Assembly: GCA_026993355.1 (NCBI GenBank)
Contig: JALWTX010000022.1
Span: 62,001 to 126,000 of the forward strand
Source of the DNA: Flavobacteriales bacterium
Lineage (GTDB): Bacteria > Bacteroidota > Bacteroidia > Flavobacteriales > Flavobacteriaceae
Reading direction: 5' to 3'
DNA length: 64,000 bases
The position numbers and the translations under genes were made by a program. Below, piece by piece: positions 31,670 to 41,933 of this stretch. The stretch's first letter is position 1. The number at the start of each line of letters is the position of its first letter. A model generated the notes under the pieces. The model was not told where the DNA came from, did not search any database, and worked only from the letters and a program-made list of their open reading frames with translations.

Positions 31670-33868
31670 ATGACAGAAGCACAATCAAAAGAACTCAAAG
31701 CTGCCTTAAAAAAATATTTTGGTTTTGACCAATTTAAAGGTTTGCAAGAACAAGTAACAGAAAGTATTATGGACAATCATAATACGTTTGCCGTTATGCC
31801 AACCGGTGGAGGAAAATCTTTAACTTATCAATTACCGGCACTTTTAAAAGAAGGCACGGCTATAGTGGTTTCTCCTTTAATTGCCCTTATGAAAAACCAA
31901 GTGGATGCTTTGCGTGGTATTTCCGAAAATCCCGGAATTGTTCATTTGCTCAATTCCACTTTAAATAAATCAGAAATACGACAGGTTAAAGAAGATATTC
32001 GCAATGGTGTAACCAAGTTGTTATATGTTGCCCCGGAATCTTTAAAAAAAGAAGAAAATGTTGAATTTTTGAGATCGGTCAAACTATCTTTTGTCGCTAT
32101 AGATGAAGCCCATTGTATCTCTGAATGGGGACACGATTTCCGGCCGGAATATGGTAATTTGAGAAAAATTATCAATGATATTGATCCCAATTTGCCTATT
32201 ATTGCGCTGACAGCTACGGCAACGACCAAAGTTCAAGAGGATATATTAAAAAATTTGCATATACAAGATGCCAATGTTTTTAAGGCTTCTTTTAACCGGC
32301 CCAATTTATTTTATGAAGTTCGTCCTAAAACCAAAGAGGTTGATAAAGAATTGATTAAATTTATCAAGCAACGAGAAGGGCAATCCGGGATAATTTACAC
32401 TTTAAGTCGAAAATCGGTTGAGCAATTAGTCCAAACTTTGCAAGTAAATGGCATTAAAGCCATTCCATATCACGCCGGTTTGGATAGTAAAACCCGTTCA
32501 AAACACCAAGATATGTTTTTAATGAACGATGCCGATGTGGTTGTTGCTACTATCGCATTTGGGATGGGTATAGATAAACCGGATGTTCGTTTTGTTGTTC
32601 ATTATGATATGCCTAAAAGTTTAGAAAGTTATTATCAAGAAACCGGAAGGGCCGGACGGGATGGGGGCGAAGGTCATTGTTTGGCTTTTTACTCTTATAA
32701 AGATATTGAGAAACTGGAAAAATTTATCACGCAAAATAAAACAGTGGGTGAAAAAGAAATTGCCATAGCCTTACTCAATGAAGTGGTGGCTTATGCCGAA
32801 ACTTCCATTTCACGGCGACAATTTTTATTGCATTACTTCGGAGAAGAATTTGACCCGGCTACCGGTGAGGGAGGCGATATGGATGACAATGTGCGTAATC
32901 CTAAGAAAAAAATTGAGGCCAAAACCGAAGCTGAGAAAGTATTGCAAGTGGTAGATAAAACCAAAGAAATATATAAGCCTAAAGAAGTTATTAATACTCT
33001 TATAGGTAAAGAAAACGCCTTGATAAAATCGCATAATACGCATACCCAACCTTATTTTGGAATAGGTAAAGATAAAGACGAACATTTTTGGATGGCGCTT
33101 ATCCGGCAATTGTTAGTAGCCGGCTATCTAAAAAAACAAATAGAAAATTATGGTGTTTTACAACTTACCGGTAAAGGACGAGAATTTTTGAAACAACCCG
33201 CTTCCTTTATGATGACTGAAGATCACCGGTATGATGAAGAGGTAGCAAACAGTTATGCACCCGCCAAATCTGCTGCTTCGGATGAGAAATTGATAAAAAT
33301 GCTTAAAAACTTGCGAAAAGATGTTGCCAAACAAAAAGGGGTGCCGCCTTATATCATTTTCCAAGAACCCTCATTAGAAGATATGGCGCTTAAGTATCCG
33401 GTAAGCATTGAGGAGCTAGCGAGTATTTATGGCGTAGGAGAGGGTAAAGCACGTAAATTCGGAAGACCTTTTGTCGAACTTATTGCCAAATATGTTGACG
33501 AAAATAATATAGAACGACCGGAAGACTTTATTGTTAAATCGACGGCTAACCGCTCTGCTTTAAAAATATTTATTATTAAAAATACCGACCGTAAAATCCC
33601 CTTAGATGATATTGCTGCAGCTAAAGGCTTGAATATGGATGAATTGCTGAAAGAAATGGAGCAAATTGTGTATATGGGAACCAAATTAAATATCGATTAT
33701 TATCTTGAAGAAATTTTTGATGAAGATCAAATTGAAGAACTTCATGATTATTTTATGGAAGCAGATTCAGATAAAATAAGTTTGGCGATGGAAGAATTTG
33801 AAGGCGAGTATGAAGAAGAAGAATTGCGACTTTTCCGGATAAAATTTATTAGTGATGTTGCCAATTAA
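31670..33868 (+). CDS. recQ: ATP-dependent DNA helicase RecQ (long paralog with HRDC)
   Basis: MPTGGGKSLTYQLPAL, DEAHCISEWGHDFRPEY, FGMGIDKPDVRFVVHYDMPKSLESYYQETGRAGRDG, HRDC-like C-terminus. Confidence 0.94.
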   Translation: MTEAQSKELKAALKKYFGFDQFKGLQEQVTESIMDNHNTFAVMPTGGGKSLTYQLPALLKEGTAIVVSPLIALMKNQVDALRGISENPGIVHLLNSTLNKSEIRQVKEDIRNGVTKLLYVAPESLKKEENVEFLRSVKLSFVAIDEAHCISEWGHDFRPEYGNLRKIINDIDPNLPIIALTATATTKVQEDILKNLHIQDANVFKASFNRPNLFYEVRPKTKEVDKELIKFIKQREGQSGIIYTLSRKSVEQLVQTLQVNGIKAIPYHAGLDSKTRSKHQDMFLMNDADVVVATIAFGMGIDKPDVRFVVHYDMPKSLESYYQETGRAGRDGGEGHCLAFYSYKDIEKLEKFITQNKTVGEKEIAIALLNEVVAYAETSISRRQFLLHYFGEEFDPATGEGGDMDDNVRNPKKKIEAKTEAEKVLQVVDKTKEIYKPKEVINTLIGKENALIKSHNTHTQPYFGIGKDKDEHFWMALIRQLLVAGYLKKQIENYGVLQLTGKGREFLKQPASFMMTEDHRYDEEVANSYAPAKSAASDEKLIKMLKNLRKDVAKQKGVPPYIIFQEPSLEDMALKYPVSIEELASIYGVGEGKARKFGRPFVELIAKYVDENNIERPEDFIVKSTANRSALKIFIIKNTDRKIPLDDIAAAKGLNMDELLKEMEQIVYMGTKLNIDYYLEEIFDEDQIEELHDYFMEADSDKISLAMEEFEGEYEEEELRLFRIKFISDVAN

Positions 33869-33884
33869 AATACAGAAAGAAAGA

Positions 33885-33909
33885 AACGCCAATTAAGGCG
33901 TTTTTTTTT
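33885..33909 (+). terminator. Rho-independent terminator after recQ
   Basis: AACGCC-AATTAA-GGCGTT followed by T-run. Confidence 0.75.
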
Positions 33910-34981
33910 ATGGTAAATCACGCCATGCTTTTTTCTCTACTACAGTGCCATATTCCAGTTTAATTAAACCGGGATTACTCCTTATCATTGTTTTAAGTGT
34001 TGTGGCATCGGTCAAATAAATAGGAAAATGGAATCGTTGCGAAATATTTTGGTCATTTAAAGCAAACAGACCTATAACTTTATGGCCTTTTTTTATTAAT
34101 AGATCAGCCGTTCGATTTATAATTTTCTGTGCCTCGGGTGTGATTTTAGCCGGGTTAGATGAAATAATTAAATAAATTTCCGGTTCTTTTAATACTTGCC
34201 CTGTAATATCACCAGCTTTTTCGTTTTCGATACTGAAATCATGAATTGGCGGTGTATATCCCTCTTGCAAAGTAATGGTTTTGCGCTTAACAAATTCGGC
34301 TCCTTTAATATTCCAAGGTTGCTCATCGCTAGAAAATTTTTGCACTTTTCCATTGATTTTATAATACCAAATATCTTTAAAACGGGCTTGGGGGGCATTA
34401 GGCGGTATAGTCATACCGGCTTTAATATTTTTGCCAATGGCATATGGTCTGAAATCAATTAATGGCAAATGACGAATGGTGTAGATCATCAACACAAAAG
34501 CCGCAAAACTAAAACCATGTGCCAGTGCAGTTCTTATTTTCTTATTAAAAAAAGTTTGGATGTAATCTACCTTAAAATTTAAATATAAAATCAGAAAAAA
34601 CAGAACAATATTTTTATAAAAAGTTTCCCAATTGGATAATTTAACCGCATCACCAAAACAGCCGCAATCGGTTACTTTATTATAAATAGCGGAATAACCG
34701 GTTAAAAATAAAAAAAATAAAATTAGGAGGAATAAGGCTCTTACCGTAAATTTAGGACGATAGCCTACCAATAGCCAAATACCCAAAGAAAATTCCAAAA
34801 GGATTAACAAGACACCAATCCATAAAGCATAAGGACTCAAAAAAGCTAAATTAAGCACATCTTCGCTAAAATATTCCAAAAGTTTAATTTTAGTACCGAC
34901 CGGATCAATCATTTTGACAAAACCGGAAAAAATAAAGACTATAGCCACTAAAAATTGAACAACCGGAACAAATTTTTTCAT
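33908..34981 (-). CDS. DoxX/MauE-like membrane protein with C-terminal soluble domain (BT_3928-like)
   Basis: VVQFLVAIVFIFSGFVKMIDPVGTKIKLLEYF, CGCFGDAVKL motif, C-terminal domain without CxxC. Confidence 0.75.
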   Translation of the reverse strand: MKKFVPVVQFLVAIVFIFSGFVKMIDPVGTKIKLLEYFSEDVLNLAFLSPYALWIGVLLILLEFSLGIWLLVGYRPKFTVRALFLLILFFLFLTGYSAIYNKVTDCGCFGDAVKLSNWETFYKNIVLFFLILYLNFKVDYIQTFFNKKIRTALAHGFSFAAFVLMIYTIRHLPLIDFRPYAIGKNIKAGMTIPPNAPQARFKDIWYYKINGKVQKFSSDEQPWNIKGAEFVKRKTITLQEGYTPPIHDFSIENEKAGDITGQVLKEPEIYLIISSNPAKITPEAQKIINRTADLLIKKGHKVIGLFALNDQNISQRFHFPIYLTDATTLKTMIRSNPGLIKLEYGTVVEKKAWRDLP

Positions 34982-35076
34982 ACAAATTTTTAGTCAAAAA
35001 TAACTTATTTTTCCTTTGATTAAAAGAAATAAACTTAATTTAAATTTTGTAATTTAGCTCAGGCAAATTAAAAAAT

Positions 35077-35943
35077 ATGGCAAAAAGTAAAAATAAACAA
35101 CAGGGAGGCATGAAAATTCCACCTAACATTATTCGTTTGGGTAAATTTTTACAATTTTTTTCTCCCGGTTTAACAGTGAAATATGTCCGTTACCTATTTC
35201 AAAAACCAATACGGCATAAAATGCCTTTGGCAGAAAAACCACTTTTCCGGCAGGCGGATATTTCTTATTTGGCTATACCCGAAATTGGCAAAACCATTGC
35301 TGTTTATAAATGGGGTAACGGCAAAAAAAAGGCTTTGATTATTCATGGCTGGTCCGGACGAGCCACACAAATGTATAAAATTATAGAGGCCTTGTTGGCT
35401 GAAGGTTTTACCGTTTATAGTTTTGATGCTCCTGCTCATGGTAAGTCTACCGGTAAAAAAACGATGATGCCCGAGTTTATTAAAACCATTGAAACAGTTG
35501 CCCAGACATTTGGCCCGTTTGACGTAGCTGTAGGTCATTCAATGGGCGGAATAGCTCTATTAAACGTACAAGCAAAAGAAGCTTTGTTTAAGAAAATTGT
35601 CGTTATTGGCACACCTGATTCAATTTACAGAATTTTTAATGAATTTGTCGAAAAACTTGAATTGAAACCTATAATTGCTGAGAAATTGATAAAAGTATTT
35701 GAGAAAATTTCAGGCCAATCTATTTTTGATTTTCATGGCAGTACACAAACAAAGAAAATAAAGACCCCAACTTTAATTATTCATGATGATAATGATAAAG
35801 AAGTGCCGGTTACAGATGCTTTAAACAATTATAAACATTTAAAAAATGGTGAATTATTGCGGACCAAAGGGTTAGGGCATAACCGCATTATGAAAAACCA
35901 AGCGGTTATTGATAAAATAATTGAATTTGTTCAAAAAAAATAG
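35077..35943 (+). CDS. Alpha/beta hydrolase
   Basis: LIIHGWSGRATQMYKI, FDAPAHGKSTGK, AVGHSMGGIALL, GLGHNRIM. Confidence 0.88.
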   Translation: MAKSKNKQQGGMKIPPNIIRLGKFLQFFSPGLTVKYVRYLFQKPIRHKMPLAEKPLFRQADISYLAIPEIGKTIAVYKWGNGKKKALIIHGWSGRATQMYKIIEALLAEGFTVYSFDAPAHGKSTGKKTMMPEFIKTIETVAQTFGPFDVAVGHSMGGIALLNVQAKEALFKKIVVIGTPDSIYRIFNEFVEKLELKPIIAEKLIKVFEKISGQSIFDFHGSTQTKKIKTPTLIIHDDNDKEVPVTDALNNYKHLKNGELLRTKGLGHNRIMKNQAVIDKIIEFVQKK

Positions 35944-35951
35944 ATGTTAAA

Positions 35952-35984
35952 GAGGCTGTTACAAAATGGACAGCCTCCTTTAAA
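35952..35984. terminator. Hairpin between convergent hydrolase and metK
   Basis: GAGGCTGT / ACAGCCTC inverted repeat. Confidence 0.65.
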
Positions 35985-35989
35985 AGATT

Positions 35990-37258
35990 TTATTCCAAGT
36001 TAAATGCTTTTTTGATATCGGCCACTCTGTCAAGTTTTTCCCAGGTAAATAATTCAACTTCAAGGTTTTTGGTCATTATTTTTCCTTCAGTATAATCATA
36101 ACGTGAAAAATTTTTCGTTATTTTTTTAGGTTGTCTACCAAAATGGCCATAAGCGGCTGTTTCACTATAAATCGGGTGACGCAATTTCAAAGTTTGTTCA
36201 ATACCGGCAGGGGTTAAATCAAATAATTGGGTAATTTTTTCGGCTATTTCTTTATCAGACAAATTGTTTTTGGCGCTATTGTATGTATTGACAAAAATAT
36301 TAACCGGTTGAGCCACACCAATAGCATAGGACACTTGAAGTAGCAATTCATCTGCGACACCGGCAGCAACTAAATTTTTGGCTATATAACGGGCCATATA
36401 GGCACCACTTCTATCTACTTTACTCGGGTCTTTACCTGAGAATGCTCCACCACCATGAGCGCCTTTACCGCCATAGGTATCAACAATTATTTTCCGTCCG
36501 GTCAAACCGGTATCGCCATGCGGGCCGCCAATAACGAATTTTCCTGTCGGATTGACTAATAGTTTGTAATCATAAAATAGGGGTTGCCAATCCGGATTTT
36601 CGCACAATAGCTTGGGAATAAGAATATTTTTTACATCATCCTTTATTTTTTCTAACATTTTTTGATCATTGGCATCAAAAGGGTCATGTTGGGTAGATAC
36701 AACAATGGTATCTATTTTAACCGGTTTATGATTATCATCATATTCAATGGTTACTTGCGATTTGGCATCAGGGCGCAAATAGGTCATTTCTAAGCCTTCT
36801 TTTCTGATTTCAGCCAATTTTTGCACCAATTTATGGGCAATATCCAAAGTTAAAGGCATAAAATTTTCACTCTCGTTGGTTGCATAGCCAAACATCATAC
36901 CTTGATCACCGGCACCTTGTGCTTCTTTGGTTTCACGGACCACGCCTTGGTTTATATCTTCACTTTGGTCATGAATAGCCGATAACACGCCCAAAGATTT
37001 ATAACTAAAATAATAATCGTCTTTGTTATAGCCGATGTTTTTAATCGTATCACGGGTTATTTTTTGTACATCGACATAAGTCTTGCTTTTGACTTCACCC
37101 GCAACAATAACTTGTCCGGTTGTAACCATCGTTTCAACAGCCACTTTTGAGTCGGGGTCAAAGGCTAAAAAATTATCTAATAAATGATCCGATATTTGAT
37201 CAGCTACTTTATCGGGATGACCTTCCGACACTGATTCTGAGGTAAATAAATATGACAT
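35990..37258 (-). CDS. metK: S-adenosylmethionine synthetase
   Basis: [75 protein letters not shown]. Confidence 0.96.
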   Translation of the reverse strand: MSYLFTSESVSEGHPDKVADQISDHLLDNFLAFDPDSKVAVETMVTTGQVIVAGEVKSKTYVDVQKITRDTIKNIGYNKDDYYFSYKSLGVLSAIHDQSEDINQGVVRETKEAQGAGDQGMMFGYATNESENFMPLTLDIAHKLVQKLAEIRKEGLEMTYLRPDAKSQVTIEYDDNHKPVKIDTIVVSTQHDPFDANDQKMLEKIKDDVKNILIPKLLCENPDWQPLFYDYKLLVNPTGKFVIGGPHGDTGLTGRKIIVDTYGGKGAHGGGAFSGKDPSKVDRSGAYMARYIAKNLVAAGVADELLLQVSYAIGVAQPVNIFVNTYNSAKNNLSDKEIAEKITQLFDLTPAGIEQTLKLRHPIYSETAAYGHFGRQPKKITKNFSRYDYTEGKIMTKNLEVELFTWEKLDRVADIKKAFNLE

Positions 37259-37340
37259 AAAGTTTACTTTTTTTAAATTAATATTTTTTTCGAAATATAT
37301 AATTTACTTAAAAGCAGATAAGATTGGTCTAAATGTAACA

Positions 37341-37389
37341 CATTTTAGCATTTTTTTAAAAGGTTGCAAGCGGCCAAATCTGTCCTTTG
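37341..37389 (-). ncRNA. SAM-II-like riboswitch in the metK leader
   Basis: Minus strand CAAAGGACAGATTTGGCCGCTTGCAACCTTTTAAAAAAATGCTAAAATG; P1 AAAGG/CCTTT, loop GATTT-NN-CCG-N-TTGCAA, 3' AAATG-CTAAAA as in SAM-II. Confidence 0.78.
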
Positions 37390-37403
37390 AAGTAAATTTG
37401 GTG

Positions 37404-37411
37404 CAAATATA
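37404..37411 (-). promoter_or_regulatory. metK: -7 promoter element for the metK leader
   Basis: TATATTTG on the minus strand, just upstream of the riboswitch-like element. Confidence 0.6.
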
Positions 37412-37497
37412 CAGTTATTTTAGTATCTGAAAAAAGTTTTTTAGAACAATTCTAAATATTTAAAAAAATTGTAATTTTAATCTGTAAAAAATAATTT

Positions 37498-38076
37498 ATG
37501 AGAACAATTTTAATTTACATTTTTTTCTTATCTAATTTCATTTCTTCCATGAACGCGCAATGTTTTAAAACTGCTACTAGCGATAAGTTTAAGTTTGAAG
37601 GACATACGTACATTTTGGTTAAAAATAAATTTTCGTGGCAGAACGCTGCTAAATGCGCTGTTGAATCCGGCGGATACTTGGCACACATAAATAACCGGAG
37701 AGAACAAAAAAATATCTTTGAAAAATTAAAAAAAACTATCACGAATCCGGCACTAACTATTGCCAATGATGGCGGAGGCGCTTCCTATGTTTGGCTGGGA
37801 GGAACCGACTTACATCATGAAGGTGTTTGGATTTGGGATGGCGATAATGATGGAATAGGCATGCAGTTTTGGCAAGGTGGTGTTGATGGAAACCCGGTTG
37901 GCAATAATTTTGTTAATTGGGGACATGAACCCGATAATTTTAACGGCCACCAAAATGCCTTGGCGATTGCATTAACTGAATGGCCTTTGGGTATAGGCAG
38001 CTTGGGGCAACAGGGCCAGTGGAATGACTTGAATGAAAATGACCGTTTGTACTTTTTAATCGAAATAAATCATTGA
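37498..38076 (+). CDS. Secreted C-type lectin-domain protein
   Basis: Signal peptide; FKFEGHTYILVKNKFSWQNAAKCAVESGGYLAHINNRREQKNI, VWLGGTDLHHEGVWIWDG, WGHEPDNF, QGQWNDLNENDRLYFLIEI. Confidence 0.85.
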   Translation: MRTILIYIFFLSNFISSMNAQCFKTATSDKFKFEGHTYILVKNKFSWQNAAKCAVESGGYLAHINNRREQKNIFEKLKKTITNPALTIANDGGGASYVWLGGTDLHHEGVWIWDGDNDGIGMQFWQGGVDGNPVGNNFVNWGHEPDNFNGHQNALAIALTEWPLGIGSLGQQGQWNDLNENDRLYFLIEINH

Positions 38077-39134
38077 TAAGTTTTAGGTTTTAATTCACCA
38101 TTATAAACCAACCAGCCATTATATGCCAGTGCTTTTAATTCATCTTCTCCCGGATATATTTTGACGGGGGCAATAAAGGATACGCGTTTTGTAATTTCAT
38201 CTGTGATTAACCGGTTATGCGCCAAACCACCGGTTAATATTATGGCTTGTACATCACCTTTTAGCACAGTGGCCATTTCACCAATTGTTTTAGCCACTTG
38301 GTAGGCCATGGCTGCTAAAACTTCTTGTTTTTCGGGCGTCAGATTTTCAACTATTTTTTTAACATTATTGGTACCTAAATAAGAAACCAAACCACCTTTG
38401 CCGACAATCATTTCGGCCATTTCAGGATAAGAATATTTACCCGAAAAAGCTTTTTTTAGCAAATCGCCTACCGGAAGGCTACCGCTTCGTTCGGGCGAAA
38501 AAGGTCCTTCGCCATCTAAAGCTTGATTGACATCTATAACTAAGCCATGTTGGTGTGCGCCTACAGAAATGCCCCCTCCTAAATGTGCCACAATAAGATT
38601 CAAATCTTCATAATTTTGCCCTTTTTCTTTGGCAAAACGTCTGGCTGTTGCTTTATGGTTCAAGGCATGAAAAATTGATTTTCGTTCAAACAGTCGGTGC
38701 CCGGCATATCGGGCCAAATCTTGCATTTCATCCACTACAACCGGATCGGCAATAAATACATTTCGTTTATTTTGACTTAAGTGGTAACCTATTACGGCCG
38801 ATAAATTACTGGCATGTTGTTTAGGCGCATTTTTTAAATCGGACAGCATTTTTTCATTGACTTGATATACACCGGACTGAACCGGATTTATAAGACCACC
38901 CCGGCACATAAACAGATCAATTTTTTTGATATCTATATTTTTTTGATTTAAAAAATTTTTAATTAAACGTTTTCTAAAAGCAACTTGTTGATCAAAATTT
39001 TCTAAGTCAGCTAATTCGTGTGTCGAATGGTCAAATTTTTGTTGCCAAAGTTCTTTTTCTCCTTCAAAAAAACCAATTTTAGTAGTTGTCGAACCAGTAT
39101 TTATGACTAATATTTGAGGGGATTTTTTTTTCAT
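38070..39134 (-). CDS. buk: Butyrate kinase
   Basis: ILVINTGSTTTKIGFFEGE, HLGGGISVGAHQHGLVIDVNQALDGEGPFSPERSGSLPVGDL. Confidence 0.92.
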   Translation of the reverse strand: MKKKSPQILVINTGSTTTKIGFFEGEKELWQQKFDHSTHELADLENFDQQVAFRKRLIKNFLNQKNIDIKKIDLFMCRGGLINPVQSGVYQVNEKMLSDLKNAPKQHASNLSAVIGYHLSQNKRNVFIADPVVVDEMQDLARYAGHRLFERKSIFHALNHKATARRFAKEKGQNYEDLNLIVAHLGGGISVGAHQHGLVIDVNQALDGEGPFSPERSGSLPVGDLLKKAFSGKYSYPEMAEMIVGKGGLVSYLGTNNVKKIVENLTPEKQEVLAAMAYQVAKTIGEMATVLKGDVQAIILTGGLAHNRLITDEITKRVSFIAPVKIYPGEDELKALAYNGWLVYNGELKPKTYQ

Positions 39135-40046
39135 TTAAGCTTTATTTACAGAGGCTGCAGCCAGCAAAATACTATTTAATTTCGTTTCTTCGGAGTCAGC
39201 ACGAGAGGTTAATACAATGGGAAATTCGGCACCTAATACAATTCCTGCTACTTTGGCACCGGCAAAGGCCACTAAAGATTTGTACAAAATATTACCCGAT
39301 TCTACATTAGGTACCAATAATATGTCAGCGTTACCGGCCACTTCCCCACCTAATTTTTTTTGTTTTTTACTTTCTAAACTTATGGCATTATCAAAAGCTA
39401 AGGGACCATCAATGATACAATGTTTAATTTGCCCGCGCCGCTGCATTATGGATAATAAAGCTGCGTCCATGGTTGATGGCATTTTTTCATTGACCATTTC
39501 AATGGCGGATAAGGCAGCAATTTTAGGTTCTTTTATTCCAATTTTCCGGATAAAATTAACCGCATTTTCAACAATATGAACTTTGTGTTCCAATGAAGGC
39601 AAAATGTTTAAGGCGACGTCAGTTATAGCCAGTAATTTGTGATAATTAGGAATTTCGAACAAAGCAAAATGTGAAAGAAATGACTTTTTATGCATGCCGT
39701 AATCTTTATTTAAAACACCTTTTAAGAGAGTAGCGGTCGTTACATTTCCTTTCATTAAAATATCAGCATCGCCATTTACAACCAGCGAAACGGCTTTTTT
39801 TACGATTTCTTTATCATTGGACAAATCATAGATTTCAAACTTGTCAATATCTTTACAATCCTTCATTAAACGTTTAATTTCGTCTTTACGTCCTACTAAA
39901 ATGGGGTTAATAACGCCCATCTTGTAAGCTTCAATAACGGCATCGATAGAATGTTCGTCGCCGGCAGCTGCCAAAACCAGCTTTTTAGGCTTATTTTTTA
40001 GTGCTAAATCCTTTAAATCGGATATTTTATTTAGTTGTTGTAGCAT
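39135..40046 (-). CDS. ptb: Phosphate butyryltransferase / phosphate acyltransferase
   Basis: ILMKGNVTTATLLKGVLNKDYGM, ITDVALNILPSLEHK, GPLAFDNAIS; paired with buk. Confidence 0.9.
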   Translation of the reverse strand: MLQQLNKISDLKDLALKNKPKKLVLAAAGDEHSIDAVIEAYKMGVINPILVGRKDEIKRLMKDCKDIDKFEIYDLSNDKEIVKKAVSLVVNGDADILMKGNVTTATLLKGVLNKDYGMHKKSFLSHFALFEIPNYHKLLAITDVALNILPSLEHKVHIVENAVNFIRKIGIKEPKIAALSAIEMVNEKMPSTMDAALLSIMQRRGQIKHCIIDGPLAFDNAISLESKKQKKLGGEVAGNADILLVPNVESGNILYKSLVAFAGAKVAGIVLGAEFPIVLTSRADSEETKLNSILLAAASVNKA

Positions 40047-40179
40047 TTTTTCAAATTTTTAGTCAAAAATACGTTTTATTCCTTAAAATAAATCTGATTT
40101 AAAGGTGTTTTTTATATATACCATAAAAAGCTTTTTAAATTATATTTAAAACTTTTAAATTAGACAGTAAGATTATTTA

Positions 40180-40187
40180 TACCTTTG
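40180..40187 (+). promoter_or_regulatory. -7 promoter element
   Basis: TACCTTTG, matching TAnnTTTG, before the 40202 ORF. Confidence 0.55.
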
Positions 40188-40201
40188 CAAAAAATAGAGT
40201 C

Positions 40202-40441
40202 ATGAAAAGATTAATTCAACTTATTTTGTTTATAGATTTATCGCTTTTCGGTTATGGTATTTATTTGCAAAATTTCAAGCCCGAATCAGTCTATCATGAC
40301 AAAATTATGGGTTTTGGCGTTTTGCTTTTGGTTTTTCTTTTAATGCCATTGTTCATTTATTACCGTTATAAAGACAAATCTATTGAAGATTATCAATTTA
40401 AAGGTTTTAAGAAAAATGAGGAAGATGAAGAAAAAAAATAA
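40202..40441 (+). CDS. Small two-TM hypothetical membrane protein
   Basis: 79 aa with two hydrophobic segments and own promoter-like element. Confidence 0.65.
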   Translation: MKRLIQLILFIDLSLFGYGIYLQNFKPESVYHDKIMGFGVLLLVFLLMPLFIYYRYKDKSIEDYQFKGFKKNEEDEEKK

Positions 40442-40511
40442 AGTAATATTATCTCTAATTTAATGATACAAATTTAATTAACGGTATCTTATTATAATTT
40501 TTAAAGGCTCA

Positions 40512-41042
40512 TTAAAACTTGTAATTAAAACCGACAAGATAAGATTGCTGCACTTTATCAAAATAAAAACTTAATTTTTGTTTTGGCTGTGGTTTTACAA
40601 AAAGATAGGCACTTCCAATTCCAATTAAGGCTCCGGCTGCTACATCCCAGGTATAATGTTTATGAGCATAAACACGCGAAAAACCAACAAAGCTTGCCAA
40701 TAAATAAGCAGGGGCACCAATTTTCCATCCATATCGTTTTTGTAAAAATGCAGCGCCACTAAAAGCAGAAGTTGTATGTCCGGAAGGAAATGAATAAGCA
40801 CCACCATTAGGACGCTTTTCGTTTATAATTCGTTTTAAACCATGTGTTACAAGCAAGCTTAATAAATAGGACTTTACAAATTGGACTACCGGTTTATCCT
40901 TGCTATTATCAGTGATGGAAGTACCTAAAGCTGCTGCCGGAATGGCAATTTGTAAGATATCACCCGATTTTTCAATCCATTTGTTTTGGGCATTTATAAA
41001 GAAAAATGCGACAATTAACAAAACAGTTAAAACAGGTTTCAT
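40512..41042 (-). CDS. PAP2-family phosphatase
   Basis: KRIINEKRPNGGAYSFPSGHTTSAFSGAAFLQKRYG and RVYAHKHYTWDVAAGALIG PAP2 motifs. Confidence 0.9.
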   Translation of the reverse strand: MKPVLTVLLIVAFFFINAQNKWIEKSGDILQIAIPAAALGTSITDNSKDKPVVQFVKSYLLSLLVTHGLKRIINEKRPNGGAYSFPSGHTTSAFSGAAFLQKRYGWKIGAPAYLLASFVGFSRVYAHKHYTWDVAAGALIGIGSAYLFVKPQPKQKLSFYFDKVQQSYLVGFNYKF

Positions 41043-41728
41043 TTTTTATCTATTATGGTTTTAATTTTTTGCGCATAAATAGATTTTTTTATTTCGGGAG
41101 ATAAGGTTTTGTATACCGTATCCAAAACTTTTGGATTGTTATAAAAGTTAATCATGGCAATATAAGGAGCAATAGCTTTGTCTTTATTTCGTAAAATGAA
41201 GTTTAAGGTATAAAGACTGCGTTTACGTTTTAGTCTGTCGAGTTTTTTTCCTAAGGAATCCGCTTCCGTTAATAAATGTTGTTTGGAAGCTTCAAATTTG
41301 GCTTTGAACAAATCCAATTCTCTATTATTAAATTGACGCATCATTTTATCAAATTCATTCTTGGCAGTCTGGTTTGCGCCACCTTTAATCATGGGATTGG
41401 TTCCAAAACTTTCGACATAGGTAAATATATGAATCGTATCATTAGGCGCTGCAAAAAAAACAAGTTGACCGTTTTTTACTTCCGGTAAAGTCAATACCAT
41501 TGCTTGTGGTTGTTTGATAGACGTTGCAAAATGAAATTTTTCATTGCCGTCTATCTTGATAGAATCTATGGTTTTTAAAGTGTCCTTTTCTAATTTTTGT
41601 AGTTTTAAAGTTCCCAAACGCAAGCCTTTAACCGTTCCGTCAACAATCAAATTTTGACTTTTTTTGGTTGGCGAACAAGCTAAAAAAAAGAATATGATTA
41701 AAGTAAAAATAAATATCTTTTGTGACAT
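41039..41728 (-). CDS. DUF4369-like lipoprotein
   Basis: Lipoprotein signal FFLACSPTKKS; VDGTVKGLRLGTLKLQKLEKDTLKTIDSIKIDGNEKFHF; no thioredoxin domain. Confidence 0.7.
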   Translation of the reverse strand: MSQKIFIFTLIIFFFLACSPTKKSQNLIVDGTVKGLRLGTLKLQKLEKDTLKTIDSIKIDGNEKFHFATSIKQPQAMVLTLPEVKNGQLVFFAAPNDTIHIFTYVESFGTNPMIKGGANQTAKNEFDKMMRQFNNRELDLFKAKFEASKQHLLTEADSLGKKLDRLKRKRSLYTLNFILRNKDKAIAPYIAMINFYNNPKVLDTVYKTLSPEIKKSIYAQKIKTIIDKK

Positions 41729-41933
41729 AAATTAAAATTTTAAATGGAGCGTAAAAGTAATAAAAAACGGACGGTTTTGCCCAATATAAGCAGTATTTTT
41801 GTAAAAAATTAAACAAAGCTTTCATTTTCAATAGGAAAAAAGGGACATGATTATTAAAATGGATAATATATAAAATTTAAGCAAGTATATCATAAATAAT
41901 TGTATTTTTGTAAGCAATAAAATTAAAAAAATT

